Positions 43,424-51,878 of a DNA stretch of 64,000 bases are shown here, one piece after another. A program made the position numbers and the translations under genes. The stretch comes from 2-12-FULL-64-23 sp964601155 (GTDB taxonomy: Bacteria > Pseudomonadota > Gammaproteobacteria > Burkholderiales > SG8-39). Location of the stretch: contig CAZRMO010000002.1 in assembly GCA_964601155.1 (NCBI GenBank), forward strand, positions 26,094 through 90,093, read 5' to 3'. Numbering within the stretch: the first letter of the stretch is position 1; each line of letters begins with the position of its first letter. The notes below the pieces were generated by a model. The model was given only the letters and a program-made list of their open reading frames with translations. It was not told the origin of the DNA and searched no databases.

Positions 43424-43537
43424 GCTACTGCTTTGCGCGGCGGCAAAAAAGCATAAAATGCTGTCGGTCAGCCATCAAGTTTCCGCCTCGGCGTAGCGCA
43501 GCAGAAATCACCGCTGACAGTATTCAGGGGAGCAACA

Positions 43538-44911
43538 TTGAAAATTATCATCCTCGGCGCGGGTCAGGTCGGTACCAGCGTCGCAGAAAGTCTGGTTTCC
43601 GAGGCGAATGACATCACCGTCGTGGATGTCGACGGTGCGCGCCTGCGCCTGTTGCAGGACCGGCTGGACCTGCGCACGGTCATCGGCAGCGCGGCGCATC
43701 CGCCGGTTCTGAAAGAGGCCGGCATCGACGACGCCGACATGCTGATCGCGGTAACTCAAAGCGACGAGACCAACCTTGTTGCCTGCAAAATCGCTGCGCA
43801 CCTGTATAACGTTCCCACCCGCATCGCGCGCATCCGCGCCCCGCAGTACCTCGCCAACGCGCAGCTGTTCGCAGCGGACTGCTTTGCCGTCGATTACGCT
43901 ATTTGCCCGGAGCAACTGATCACGGAATACCTGGTCAAGCTGGTGCAATTTCCAGAGGCGTTGCAGGTGCTCGAATTTGCCGATGGCCGCGTGAGCCTGG
44001 TGGCCGTGCGCGCGTTTCCGGGCGGAACACTGGTGGGTCACCAGCTGCAGGACATCCGCACGCACATACCCGGCGTGGATGTGCGCGTCGCCGCGATTTT
44101 CCGCGGCGACCGCCCGATCGTACCCGAGGGCACGACGGTGGTCGAGGCCGGCGACGAAGTGTTCTGCCTCGCCGCCAGCCAGAATATCCGCAAGGTGATG
44201 CAGGAACTGCGCCGCCAGGACAAGCCCGTGCGCCGGGTCATGATCGCCGGCGGCGGCAACATCGGCCTGAGGCTGGCACGCGCGCTCGAGCGCGATTACA
44301 CGGTAAAGGTCGTCGAGCACGACAAGCGCCGCTGCGAAGAGTTGTCGACGCGGCTCGATACGACGCTGGTGCTGCAGGGCGACGTCACCGATGAATTGCT
44401 GCTCGAAGCCGAGAACGTCGAGGAGATGGATCTGTTCGTCGCCGTTACCAATGACGACGAAAACAACATCATGAGCTGCCTGCTCGCCAAGCGCATGGGC
44501 GCGCGCCGGGTCGTCGCCCTGATCAACCGGCGCTCGTACGTGGACCTGCTGCAATCGGGGCAGATCGACATCGCCATCTCCCCGGCTCAGGCGACCATAG
44601 GCTCGCTGCTGGCGCGGGTGCGCCGCGGCGACATCACCGAGGTGCACTCGCTGCGCCGCGGCGCGGCGGAGGCCCTCGAAGCGGTGGTGCACGGCGATGC
44701 GACGTCGTGCCGCGTGGTTGGCCGCCAAATAGACCAAATCGAATTGCCCAAGGGCACGACCATCGCCGCGGTGGTACGCGGCGACGAGGTGCTGATGGCG
44801 CACCACGATACCGTGATCCAGACCGAGGACCACGCCATCGTCTTCGTCACCAACAAGAAAATGGTGCCCAAGGTGGAAAAGCTATTCCAGGTCAGCGCAG
44901 GCTTTCTCTGA
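43538..44911 (+). CDS. trkA: Trk potassium uptake regulatory protein TrkA
   Basis: A 457-residue cytoplasmic NAD-binding subunit that gates the TrkH potassium channel. It has two tandem RCK units, each starting with a Rossmann motif (IIILGAGQVGTSVAESL at the start and VMIAGGGNIGLRLARAL near 230) and each followed by a TrkA-C domain. A TTG start at 43538 preceded by CAGGGGAGC gives the conserved MKIIILGAGQVG. It lies 114 bases after ntrX and 16 bases before trkH. Confidence 0.96.
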   Translation: MKIIILGAGQVGTSVAESLVSEANDITVVDVDGARLRLLQDRLDLRTVIGSAAHPPVLKEAGIDDADMLIAVTQSDETNLVACKIAAHLYNVPTRIARIRAPQYLANAQLFAADCFAVDYAICPEQLITEYLVKLVQFPEALQVLEFADGRVSLVAVRAFPGGTLVGHQLQDIRTHIPGVDVRVAAIFRGDRPIVPEGTTVVEAGDEVFCLAASQNIRKVMQELRRQDKPVRRVMIAGGGNIGLRLARALERDYTVKVVEHDKRRCEELSTRLDTTLVLQGDVTDELLLEAENVEEMDLFVAVTNDDENNIMSCLLAKRMGARRVVALINRRSYVDLLQSGQIDIAISPAQATIGSLLARVRRGDITEVHSLRRGAAEALEAVVHGDATSCRVVGRQIDQIELPKGTTIAAVVRGDEVLMAHHDTVIQTEDHAIVFVTNKKMVPKVEKLFQVSAGFL

Positions 44912-44927
44912 GTTAAGAACGCCTCCC

Positions 44928-46385
44928 ATGGTTCGGATTCTTGCCGTTCTCAACGTGCTGAGCGTAGTCATCATGATTTTCGCTCTGTGCCTGTTTTTCC
45001 CGCTCGCCTGGTCGTTCATTCTCGGCGATGCTGCGCGCGCCGCCTACGACGAAGCAATTTTGCTGACCGCGTCTTCCGGTGCGCTGCTGTGGGCGATGAC
45101 GCGCAAGAAACGGCGCGAACTGCAGCCGCGCGACGGTTTTCTCCTGGTGGTGTTGGTGTGGACCGTACTGCCCGCCTTCGCCACGCTGCCGCTGCTGCTC
45201 TACCTGCCACATCTTTCTTTCACCCATGCCTACTTCGAGACGGTTTCCGGCCTCACCACGACCGGGGCGACGGTACTCTCCGGCCTGGACGCGCTGCCGC
45301 CGTCGATCAACATCTGGCGCACCTTTCTCGTCTGGATCGGCGGCATGGGTGTAATCGTGCTGGCGGTGGCCATCCTGCCCTTGCTGGGCGTGGGCGGCAG
45401 CCAGATCTACAAGGCCGAGACGCCCGGGCCGATGAAAGACACGAAGCTGACACCGCGCATTGCCGAAACCGCGAAGGGCCTGTGGCTGGTGTATTTCATG
45501 ATCACCGTTGCCTGCCTCCTGTGCTACCGGATCGCCGGCATGAACTGGCTCGACGCCATGATGCATGCCTTCAGCACGATGGGCCTGGGTGCCTTCTCCT
45601 CGCACGACGCGAGCTTTGCCTACTGGAACTCGCCGGCAATCGAAATGGTCTCCATCTATTTCATGCTGCTCGCGGGCATGAACTTCGGCACCCACTTTCT
45701 CGCCTGGCGGCGCTGGAGCTTCGGTCCGTACGTGCGCGATCCGGAGGCCTGGTTATACCTGCTGGTGGTCTCCGGCAGCGTGTTCGGCATTGCATATTAC
45801 CTGCTCGCCAACCACACCTACCCCAATTTCTGGACGGCGCTGCGCTATTCCGCCTTCAACGTGGTTTCCATCGCTACCACCACCGGTTATTCGAATACCA
45901 ACTTCAACATGTGGCCGATCTTCGCGCCGATTTGGATGCTGTTTCTGTGCAGCTTCGCCACCTGCTCCGGCTCGACCGGGGGCGGCATCAAGATGATCCG
46001 CGCCGAACTGATGGCGCGCCAGGCGGTGCGCGAATTGACGCGCATCATCCATCCACGTGCCGTGGTGCCGGTAAAACTGGGAGGCGTTCCGGTGGAGAAC
46101 AACATCATCTTCGCCGTGCTTGCCTTCATGCTGGTATACATCGGCGCAGTGATCGTCATGACCATGCTGCTCGCGGCTTCCGGCCTGGACATCATCACCG
46201 CGTTTTCCGCCGTGATCGCGTGCATCAACAACACCGGACCGGGTCTGGGCGGGGTAGGGCCGGCAACGACCTACGCCGGGCTGAACGGTTTCCAGATATG
46301 GATCTGCACCGCCGCCATGCTGCTCGGGCGGCTGGAGCTGTTCACCCTGCTGGTAGTGTTCACCCCCGGCTTCTGGCGCAAATGA
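44928..46385 (+). CDS. trkH: Trk-type potassium uptake membrane protein
   Basis: A 485-residue potassium channel/transporter subunit with four membrane-pore-membrane repeats. Pore-loop segments are visible in FETVSGLTTTGATVLSGLD, FSTMGLGAFSSHDASF, IATTTGYSNTNF and NNTGPGLGGVGPATTY. CSGSTGGGIKMIRAE is also conserved. It works with TrkA. The stop (TGA) abuts the reversed stop of the minus-strand lipoprotein gene, giving TGATCA with no gap. Confidence 0.95.
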   Translation: MVRILAVLNVLSVVIMIFALCLFFPLAWSFILGDAARAAYDEAILLTASSGALLWAMTRKKRRELQPRDGFLLVVLVWTVLPAFATLPLLLYLPHLSFTHAYFETVSGLTTTGATVLSGLDALPPSINIWRTFLVWIGGMGVIVLAVAILPLLGVGGSQIYKAETPGPMKDTKLTPRIAETAKGLWLVYFMITVACLLCYRIAGMNWLDAMMHAFSTMGLGAFSSHDASFAYWNSPAIEMVSIYFMLLAGMNFGTHFLAWRRWSFGPYVRDPEAWLYLLVVSGSVFGIAYYLLANHTYPNFWTALRYSAFNVVSIATTTGYSNTNFNMWPIFAPIWMLFLCSFATCSGSTGGGIKMIRAELMARQAVRELTRIIHPRAVVPVKLGGVPVENNIIFAVLAFMLVYIGAVIVMTMLLAASGLDIITAFSAVIACINNTGPGLGGVGPATTYAGLNGFQIWICTAAMLLGRLELFTLLVVFTPGFWRK

Positions 46386-46931
46386 TCAGCGCAGCAACTT
46401 GAACGAGGTAAGGAACATGTCGATGTCGGCCATGGCCACAGCGCCGCGTGCGCCGACATAGGCGATCTCGTACAGACGATTGCCGGCCACGACAAAACGC
46501 GCTTTCAGCAGCGCACTGCGCGTGCCGGTCCTGCCTTCAGCGTAGATTTGCCGCCCCGGCAATCCGCCGATCAAGACTGGCTCCTCGGAATGCGAACTGG
46601 CGCCGATATTGCGCAACAGCGCATCGCGCTCCGCATCCAGCTGCGCGCGTCCGTGATCTCCGGCAAGCGCCCCTGCGGGATAGCCGGCGTAGGCGACGGC
46701 CATGGTTCCGCGCTTAAGGCTGACGGCGTACATGGTCATCGTGACTGCGCCCGCCGTCGTGTCGAGCGTGCGCACCTCGCGGCTCGCTCTGCCCGGAAGC
46801 AGCACCGCAAAACCTCCTTGAGGTACGGACAACTCGCGCCAGTCGAGTTCCGGCGCGCAGGCCGCGAGCGCGAGCACTGCGCAGGTGAGCAAAAAGCACA
46901 TCAGCCGTTTCGGAGTTTCCGAAACGGCCAC
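46386..46931 (-). CDS. putative lipoprotein of unknown function
   Basis: A protein of about 181 residues with a lipoprotein signal: the hydrophobic stretch CFLLTCAVLALAAC ends in a lipobox (LAAC), followed by APELDWRELSVPQGGFAVLLPG. The mature part (about 155 residues) has no recognised domain. The start is uncertain. GTG 46931 gives MAVSETPKRLM with basic residues before the hydrophobic core, which fits a signal peptide; ATG 46901 would remove them. A perfect hairpin lies between the two candidates. The gene is convergent with trkH, with touching stop codons. Confidence 0.7.
   Translation of the reverse strand: MAVSETPKRLMCFLLTCAVLALAACAPELDWRELSVPQGGFAVLLPGRASREVRTLDTTAGAVTMTMYAVSLKRGTMAVAYAGYPAGALAGDHGRAQLDAERDALLRNIGASSHSEEPVLIGGLPGRQIYAEGRTGTRSALLKARFVVAGNRLYEIAYVGARGAVAMADIDMFLTSFKLLR
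46904..46928. repeat. perfect 10-base-pair inverted repeat
   Basis: GCCGTTTCGG (46904-46913) and CCGAAACGGC (46919-46928) flank the loop AGTTT. It sits between two possible starts of the minus-strand lipoprotein gene, so in mRNA it could mask the ribosome site of ATG 46901. No T run follows on either strand, so termination is unlikely. Confidence 0.55.
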
Positions 46932-47014
46932 CGGCCCGGTGAAACGTGAAAGGCAGTAACCGCTCACTTTGTGATAAGCGCTCGGCGCGCAGGCTCGCAG
47001 CCTCAAGTGTTATC

Positions 47015-47362
47015 TTACTTCGCCGCGATCACCGCAATCTCGACCAGTATGTCGGCGGCGGCGAGCTTGGCTTCGACGCACGCGCGCGCCGGCAGGCTGG
47101 CGGGGTCGACCCAGGCGAGCCAGGCCTGGTTCATTTCCTCGCGCGTGCGGATGTCGGCCAGCCAGATCTGCGCCGAGACGATCTTGGATTTATGGCTGCC
47201 CGCCCGCGCCAGCAGCGCATCTATCCTGTCGAGGATCTCCTCGGTCTGTGCCTTGACCGTAGCCGGCCGCTTGTCGGCAACGGTGCCGCCGACATAAACC
47301 ATACCGTTCGCTTCGACGGCGCCGGAAAGAATTTTTGCGCTCTGGTGGCGGACGATGCTCAT
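47015..47362 (-). CDS. RidA/YjgF family protein
   Basis: A 115-residue protein of the Rid family, whose best-known members hydrolyse reactive enamines/imines made by PLP enzymes. VEANGMVYVGGTVAD, VKAQTEEILDRIDALLARAGS, KIVSAQIWLADI and the C-terminal PARACVEAKLAAADILVEIAVIA match the fold; the Arg in PARACVEA corresponds to the catalytic arginine. It lies 22 bases downstream of metH on the same strand and may be read from the metH transcript. Confidence 0.9.
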   Translation of the reverse strand: MSIVRHQSAKILSGAVEANGMVYVGGTVADKRPATVKAQTEEILDRIDALLARAGSHKSKIVSAQIWLADIRTREEMNQAWLAWVDPASLPARACVEAKLAAADILVEIAVIAAK

Positions 47363-47384
47363 GCTGTGCTCCTTGAGTGGTGGG

Positions 47385-50300
47385 TCAAATCGGTTCGTAA
47401 TTCAGCGCCGGCGCGAGCCATTTTTCAGTCTCGGACAATGCTAAGCCCTTGCGCCGCGCGTAATCCTCGACCTGGTCGCGGCCGATTTTTCCGACCGCGA
47501 AGTACTGCGACTCCGGGTGCGAGAAATAAAACCCGCTCACCGCCGCCGCCGGCCACATGGCATAGCTTTCGGTCAGTGTGATGCCGATCTGCGGCGCGCC
47601 CAGCAGGCGGAACAAATCGCCTTTCTCGGTATGGTCGGGACAGGCAGGATAACCCGGCGCCGGCCGGATGCCGCGGTACTCTTCGCGGATCAGGGCCTCG
47701 TTGTCGAGCGCTTCGTCCGCGGCGTAACCCCAGAGTTCGCGCCGCACGCGCTGGTGCAGGTGCTCGGCGAAGGCCTCGGCGAGACGGTCGGCCAGGGCCT
47801 TCAGCATGATCGCGCTGTAATCGTCATGCCTGGACTCGAATTCCTTTACCCGCGCCTCGATGCCGATGCCGCTGGTCACGGCAAAAGCGCCGATGTAATC
47901 CTTCATCCCCGAGCTCTTTGGTGCGACGAAATCCGCCAGGCAGTAATTCGGCTTGCCCGAAGGCCTTTGCGCCTGCTGGCGCAAATTGTGAAAATGCATT
48001 GCCACCTGGCCGCGCGATTCGTCCGTGTAAATCTCGATGTCATCGCCCACGCTGTTTGCCGGAAACAATCCGACTACCGCGTTTGCGGTCAGCCATTTTT
48101 CCGCGATGATCTTCTGCAGCATCGCCTGTCCCTCGGCGAGCACGTTGCGCGCCGCTTCCCCGACCTGCGGGTCCTGCAGAATCTTGGGATAGGAGCCGGA
48201 CAACTCCCAGGTCTGGAAAAAAGGCGACCAGTCGATGTGCTCGGCGATCGCGGCAAGATCGCAATCGCGAAACTCCCTCACCCCGGCGGATTTCGGCGCC
48301 GGCGGCACGTAAGCCGGCCAGTCGGTGACGAAGGCATTGGCGCGCGCTTGCTCGATCGAGAGCAATGGCGCGCGCGGCTTTTTGGCGAGGTGCTGGCTGC
48401 GGATCTTGTCGTAGTCGGCGCGCACCGTGTGCGCATAGCCTTCGCGCGAGTCATCCGACAGCAGGCTGGAACACACGCCTACCGCGCGCGAGGCATCCGG
48501 CACATATACGGTGGTGCCGCTGTAATTGGGCGCAATCTTCACCGCCGTGTGCACGCGCGAGGTGGTTGCGCCGCCGATCAGCAGCGGAATGCTGAAACCT
48601 TCGCGCTCCATCTCGTGCGCCACGTGCGCCATCTCTTCGAGCGAAGGCGTGATCAGCCCAGACAGGCCAATGATGTCGCATTTCTCTTCTCGCGCCACCT
48701 GCAGGATCTTGCTTGCCGGCACCATGACACCGAGGTTAACGACCTCGTAGTTGTTGCACTGGAGCACCACGGCGACGATATTCTTGCCGATATCGTGCAC
48801 GTCGCCCTTCACCGTTGCGACCACGATCTTGCCCTTGGGCTTGGCCGCTTCCCCGGATTCCAGCGCGAGCTTCTCCTTTTCCGCCTCGATGTAGGGCACC
48901 AGATGCGCCACCGCCTGCTTCATCACCCGCGCCGATTTCACCACCTGCGGCAGAAACATTTTGCCGGCGCCGAACAAGTCGCCGACCACGTTCATCCCGT
49001 CCATGAGCGGGCCTTCGATCACGTGGATCGGGCGCCCACCCTCGCGGTCGGCCTGTTGCCGCGCCTCTTCCGTGTCCTCGACGACCCAATCGGTGATCCC
49101 TTTTACCAAGGCGTGCGACAGGCGCGCCTCCACGCTCTGCTTGCGCCACGCCAGATCCTCGACCTGCACCTTGCCGCCGCCTTTGATCGTCTCGGCGAAC
49201 GCGACCAGGCGCTCGGCCGCGTCCGGCCTGCGGTTGAGAATGATGTCTTCGACGTGTTCGAGTAGCTCTTTTGGAATTTCCTCGTACACGCCGAGCTGGC
49301 CGGCGTTGACGATGCCCATGGACATGCCCGCCTTAATCGCATGGTAGAGAAAGGCGGTGTGGATCGCCTCGCGCACGGCGTCGTTGCCGCGGAAGGAGAA
49401 AGAAACATTGGACACGCCGCCCGATACTCTGGCGTAGGGAAGGTTGGCGCGGACCCAGCGCGTCGCCTCGATGTAATCGAGCGCATAGTTGCTGTGTTCC
49501 TCGATCCCGGTGGCGATGGCGAAGATGTTCGGATCGAAAATGATGTCCTCGGCCGGAAAGTGGACTTCGCCGATCAGGATGTCGTAGCAGCGCCGGCAAA
49601 TGATCTTGCGCCGCTCCAGGCTGTCGGCCTGACCCTGTTCGTCGAACGCCATGACGATAACCGCCGCGCCGTAGCGGCGCGCCAGCCTCGCCTGGCGCAC
49701 GAATTCGTCCTTGCCTTCCTTGAGCGAGATCGAGTTCACTACCGCCTTGCCCTGCACGCATTTCAGCCCGGCCTCGATCACCGACCACTTGGAAGAATCG
49801 AGCATCAGCGGCACGCGCGAGATGTCGGGCTCGGACGCGACGAGGTTGAGGAAAGTGACCATGGCCTTATGCGAATCGAGCATCGCCTCGTCCATGTTCA
49901 CGTCGACCATTTGCGCGCCGCTCTCGACCTGCTGGCGCGCCACCGCTAGGGCCGCCGTGTAATCGCCGGCGAGGATCAGGCGCGCGAACGCCTTGGAACC
50001 GGTGACGTTGGTGCGCTCGCCGACGTTGACGAACAGCGAGTCGTCGCCGATGTTGAGCGGCTCCAGGCCCGACAGGCGCAGCTTCGTTTCGATCTGCGGT
50101 AGCTGCCGCGGCGGCAGGCCTTTGACCGCGCGCGCGATTGCCCGGATGTGAGCGGGCGTGGTGCCACAGCAGCCGCCTACGATATTGAGGAAACCACTCT
50201 GGGCGAATTCCTGTAGCTGTCCAGAGGTATAGTCCGGCGTCTCGTCGTAGCCGGTTTCCGACAGGGGATTGGGCAGCCCGGCGTTGGGATAACAGCTGAG

Positions 50301-51101
50301 GTAGGTGTCGGCGACACCGGACAGTTCCTCGATATAGGGCCGCATCAGCTTTGCGCCCAGGGCGCAATTCAGCCCCACTGCCAGCGGGCGCGCGTGGCGC
50401 ACCGAGTTCCAGAACGCTTCCGGCGTCTGTCCGGTGAGCGTGCGACCAGAGGCGTCGGTGATGGTGCCGGAGATGATAATAGGCCAGCGCCGGCCGCGCT
50501 CTTCGAACGCACAGTCGATCGCGAACAGCGCGGCTTTGGCGTTGAGCGTATCGAAAATGGTTTCGACCAGAATCAGGTCGGCGCCACCGTCGAGCAGCCC
50601 GCGTAGCGATTCAGCGTAGGCTGCGACCAGGGTATCAAAGTCGATGTTGCGAAAACCGGGATCGTTGACGTCGGGCGAAATCGAAGCCGTCTTGGTCGTG
50701 GGGCCGAGCACGCCGGCGACAAAACGCGGCTGGTCCGGCGTGCTGTGCACGCAGGCATCGGCGGCGGCGCGCGCCAGGCGCGCCGCCTCGCGGTTGAGTT
50801 CGTACACCAGGTCCTGCAGGCCGTAGTCGGCCATCGACGGCGCGTTCGCGTTGAAAGTGTTGGTGGAGACGATGTCCGCGCCGGCATTCAGGTAGGCGTC
50901 GTGAATCTCCCGAATGATGCCCGGCTGGGTTAGCGACAAGAGGTCGTTGTTGCCCCTGAGGTCGCGGTCGAATGCGGCGAAACGCTCACCCCGATAGTCC
51001 GGCTCGGCGAGCTTGTAGCCCTGGATCATGGTGCCCATAGCGCCGTCCAGAACCAGAATGCGTTCGCCGAGCAGGCGTTCCAATTGTGCAGCTTTGTTCA
51101 T
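47385..51101 (-). CDS. metH: cobalamin-dependent methionine synthase
   Basis: Full-length MetH of 1238 residues that methylates homocysteine from methyltetrahydrofolate through cobalamin. Domains in order are: homocysteine-binding barrel (about 1-330, LVLDGAMGTMIQGYKL at the start and zinc cysteines in NIVGGCCGTTPAH), pterin-binding barrel (about 350-620, NVGERTNVTGSKAF), cobalamin cap and binding domain with DVHDIGKNIV (His is the lower B12 ligand, near residue 768), and the AdoMet activation domain (about 900-1238, ending with AMWPAAAVSGFYFSHPESQYFAVGKI). The leader upstream carries a terminator-like hairpin. Confidence 0.98.
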   Translation of the reverse strand: MNKAAQLERLLGERILVLDGAMGTMIQGYKLAEPDYRGERFAAFDRDLRGNNDLLSLTQPGIIREIHDAYLNAGADIVSTNTFNANAPSMADYGLQDLVYELNREAARLARAAADACVHSTPDQPRFVAGVLGPTTKTASISPDVNDPGFRNIDFDTLVAAYAESLRGLLDGGADLILVETIFDTLNAKAALFAIDCAFEERGRRWPIIISGTITDASGRTLTGQTPEAFWNSVRHARPLAVGLNCALGAKLMRPYIEELSGVADTYLSCYPNAGLPNPLSETGYDETPDYTSGQLQEFAQSGFLNIVGGCCGTTPAHIRAIARAVKGLPPRQLPQIETKLRLSGLEPLNIGDDSLFVNVGERTNVTGSKAFARLILAGDYTAALAVARQQVESGAQMVDVNMDEAMLDSHKAMVTFLNLVASEPDISRVPLMLDSSKWSVIEAGLKCVQGKAVVNSISLKEGKDEFVRQARLARRYGAAVIVMAFDEQGQADSLERRKIICRRCYDILIGEVHFPAEDIIFDPNIFAIATGIEEHSNYALDYIEATRWVRANLPYARVSGGVSNVSFSFRGNDAVREAIHTAFLYHAIKAGMSMGIVNAGQLGVYEEIPKELLEHVEDIILNRRPDAAERLVAFAETIKGGGKVQVEDLAWRKQSVEARLSHALVKGITDWVVEDTEEARQQADREGGRPIHVIEGPLMDGMNVVGDLFGAGKMFLPQVVKSARVMKQAVAHLVPYIEAEKEKLALESGEAAKPKGKIVVATVKGDVHDIGKNIVAVVLQCNNYEVVNLGVMVPASKILQVAREEKCDIIGLSGLITPSLEEMAHVAHEMEREGFSIPLLIGGATTSRVHTAVKIAPNYSGTTVYVPDASRAVGVCSSLLSDDSREGYAHTVRADYDKIRSQHLAKKPRAPLLSIEQARANAFVTDWPAYVPPAPKSAGVREFRDCDLAAIAEHIDWSPFFQTWELSGSYPKILQDPQVGEAARNVLAEGQAMLQKIIAEKWLTANAVVGLFPANSVGDDIEIYTDESRGQVAMHFHNLRQQAQRPSGKPNYCLADFVAPKSSGMKDYIGAFAVTSGIGIEARVKEFESRHDDYSAIMLKALADRLAEAFAEHLHQRVRRELWGYAADEALDNEALIREEYRGIRPAPGYPACPDHTEKGDLFRLLGAPQIGITLTESYAMWPAAAVSGFYFSHPESQYFAVGKIGRDQVEDYARRKGLALSETEKWLAPALNYEPI

Positions 51102-51424
51102 TTAGTGCCTATTGCGAAATGCAGGGATGTTCACCCCGTGCTTTTTCGAATTGAAGGCATTTCGGAAATTCTGAAATGCGCTGAAGTTGAGGTGAGGTCG
51201 GCAAATAAAAAACCCGCCCTGCCTGCCAGGTACGGGTTCCCTCGCTTTAGCAGTATTTGTTTTTCGTCCGGCGGGGACCGGCGGCGCCCGCAATCGGACA
51301 TCAAATCGGCGCGATGCCCAATTTTAGCGCGGGCGCGCGCCCCTTGTCCACCCGCGCGGGGCTGCATTCGCGTACAGCGCGCCGACGCCTTATACTATGC
51401 GCTTTACCGCCGACGCCGGAAATC
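51102..51424. other. 323-base intergenic region between metH and the rhodanese gene
   Basis: The region holds the metH leader on the minus strand, including the hairpin at 51211-51238 and a second possible stem further upstream (GTCCG/CGGAC, about 51270-51298). Two divergent promoters are expected, but no -35/-10 pair was assigned with confidence. No coding sequence is supported. Known SAH, cobalamin and SAM-II riboswitch cores were looked for by eye and not found. Confidence 0.5.
51211..51238 (-). terminator. terminator-like hairpin in the metH leader (possible attenuator)
   Basis: On the minus strand AACCCG, a 2-base bulge, CCTG, loop, CAGG, one base and CGGGTT form a stem followed directly by a T run (TTTTTTATTT). 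It lies about 110 bases upstream of the metH ATG. No minus-strand gene lies upstream whose transcript it would end, so a role in premature termination of metH mRNA is the simplest reading. Confidence 0.6.
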
Positions 51425-51811
51425 ATGCAGCATTTGACGCCAAAGGAAGCCTACGAATTCCTGCACCAGCATCCGACTGCGATATTCATCGATTGCCGCA
51501 GCGAAATGGAGTTCCTGTTCGTCGGCCACCCGTCCGGTGCGATCATGATTCCCTGGAACGATGGCCCCGACTGGGAGGTGAATCCGCATTTCGTCGGACA
51601 CGTGAAGAAGGCTGCAAGTGTGGACCGCCCGCTGGTGCTGATCTGTCGCAGCGGCAATCGCTCGCTCGACGCCGGCGCGGCGCTGGAGAAAGCCGGCTTC
51701 ACCCAAGTCTACAATGTGCTGCACGGCTTCGAGGGTGAATTGAACGACCAGCACCGGCGCAACTCCGTCACCGGCTGGCGCCACGACGGACTACCGTGGG
51801 AACAATGCTGA
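51425..51811 (+). CDS. rhodanese-like sulfurtransferase
   Basis: A single rhodanese domain of 128 residues. The active-site loop is LICRSGNRSLDAG, with Cys able to carry a persulfide. FIDCRSEMEFLFVGHPSGAIMIPW and GFTQVYNVLHGFEGELN are typical. It may move sulfur or serve in cyanide or sulfide detoxification; the partner is not known. ATG 51425 is chosen because MQHLTPKEAYEFL begins the conserved domain. It is divergent from metH. Confidence 0.9.
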   Translation: MQHLTPKEAYEFLHQHPTAIFIDCRSEMEFLFVGHPSGAIMIPWNDGPDWEVNPHFVGHVKKAASVDRPLVLICRSGNRSLDAGAALEKAGFTQVYNVLHGFEGELNDQHRRNSVTGWRHDGLPWEQC

Positions 51812-51878
51812 CAAGCGCGGATCGGGAATGATCCGGCCGCGCGCCGGATACGGTCCGAGTTCCGCATAAGTACCCGCC

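Noticed and set aside
47517..49265. Plus-strand open frame of 582 codons
   Set aside because: It lies antisense inside metH, whose motifs leave no doubt about the real strand.
51102..51300. Known SAH, cobalamin or SAM-II riboswitch in front of metH
   Set aside because: The expected cores (for example GAGGAGCGCTGC for SAH, or the B12 box) were not found by eye. Only a terminator-like hairpin is supported.
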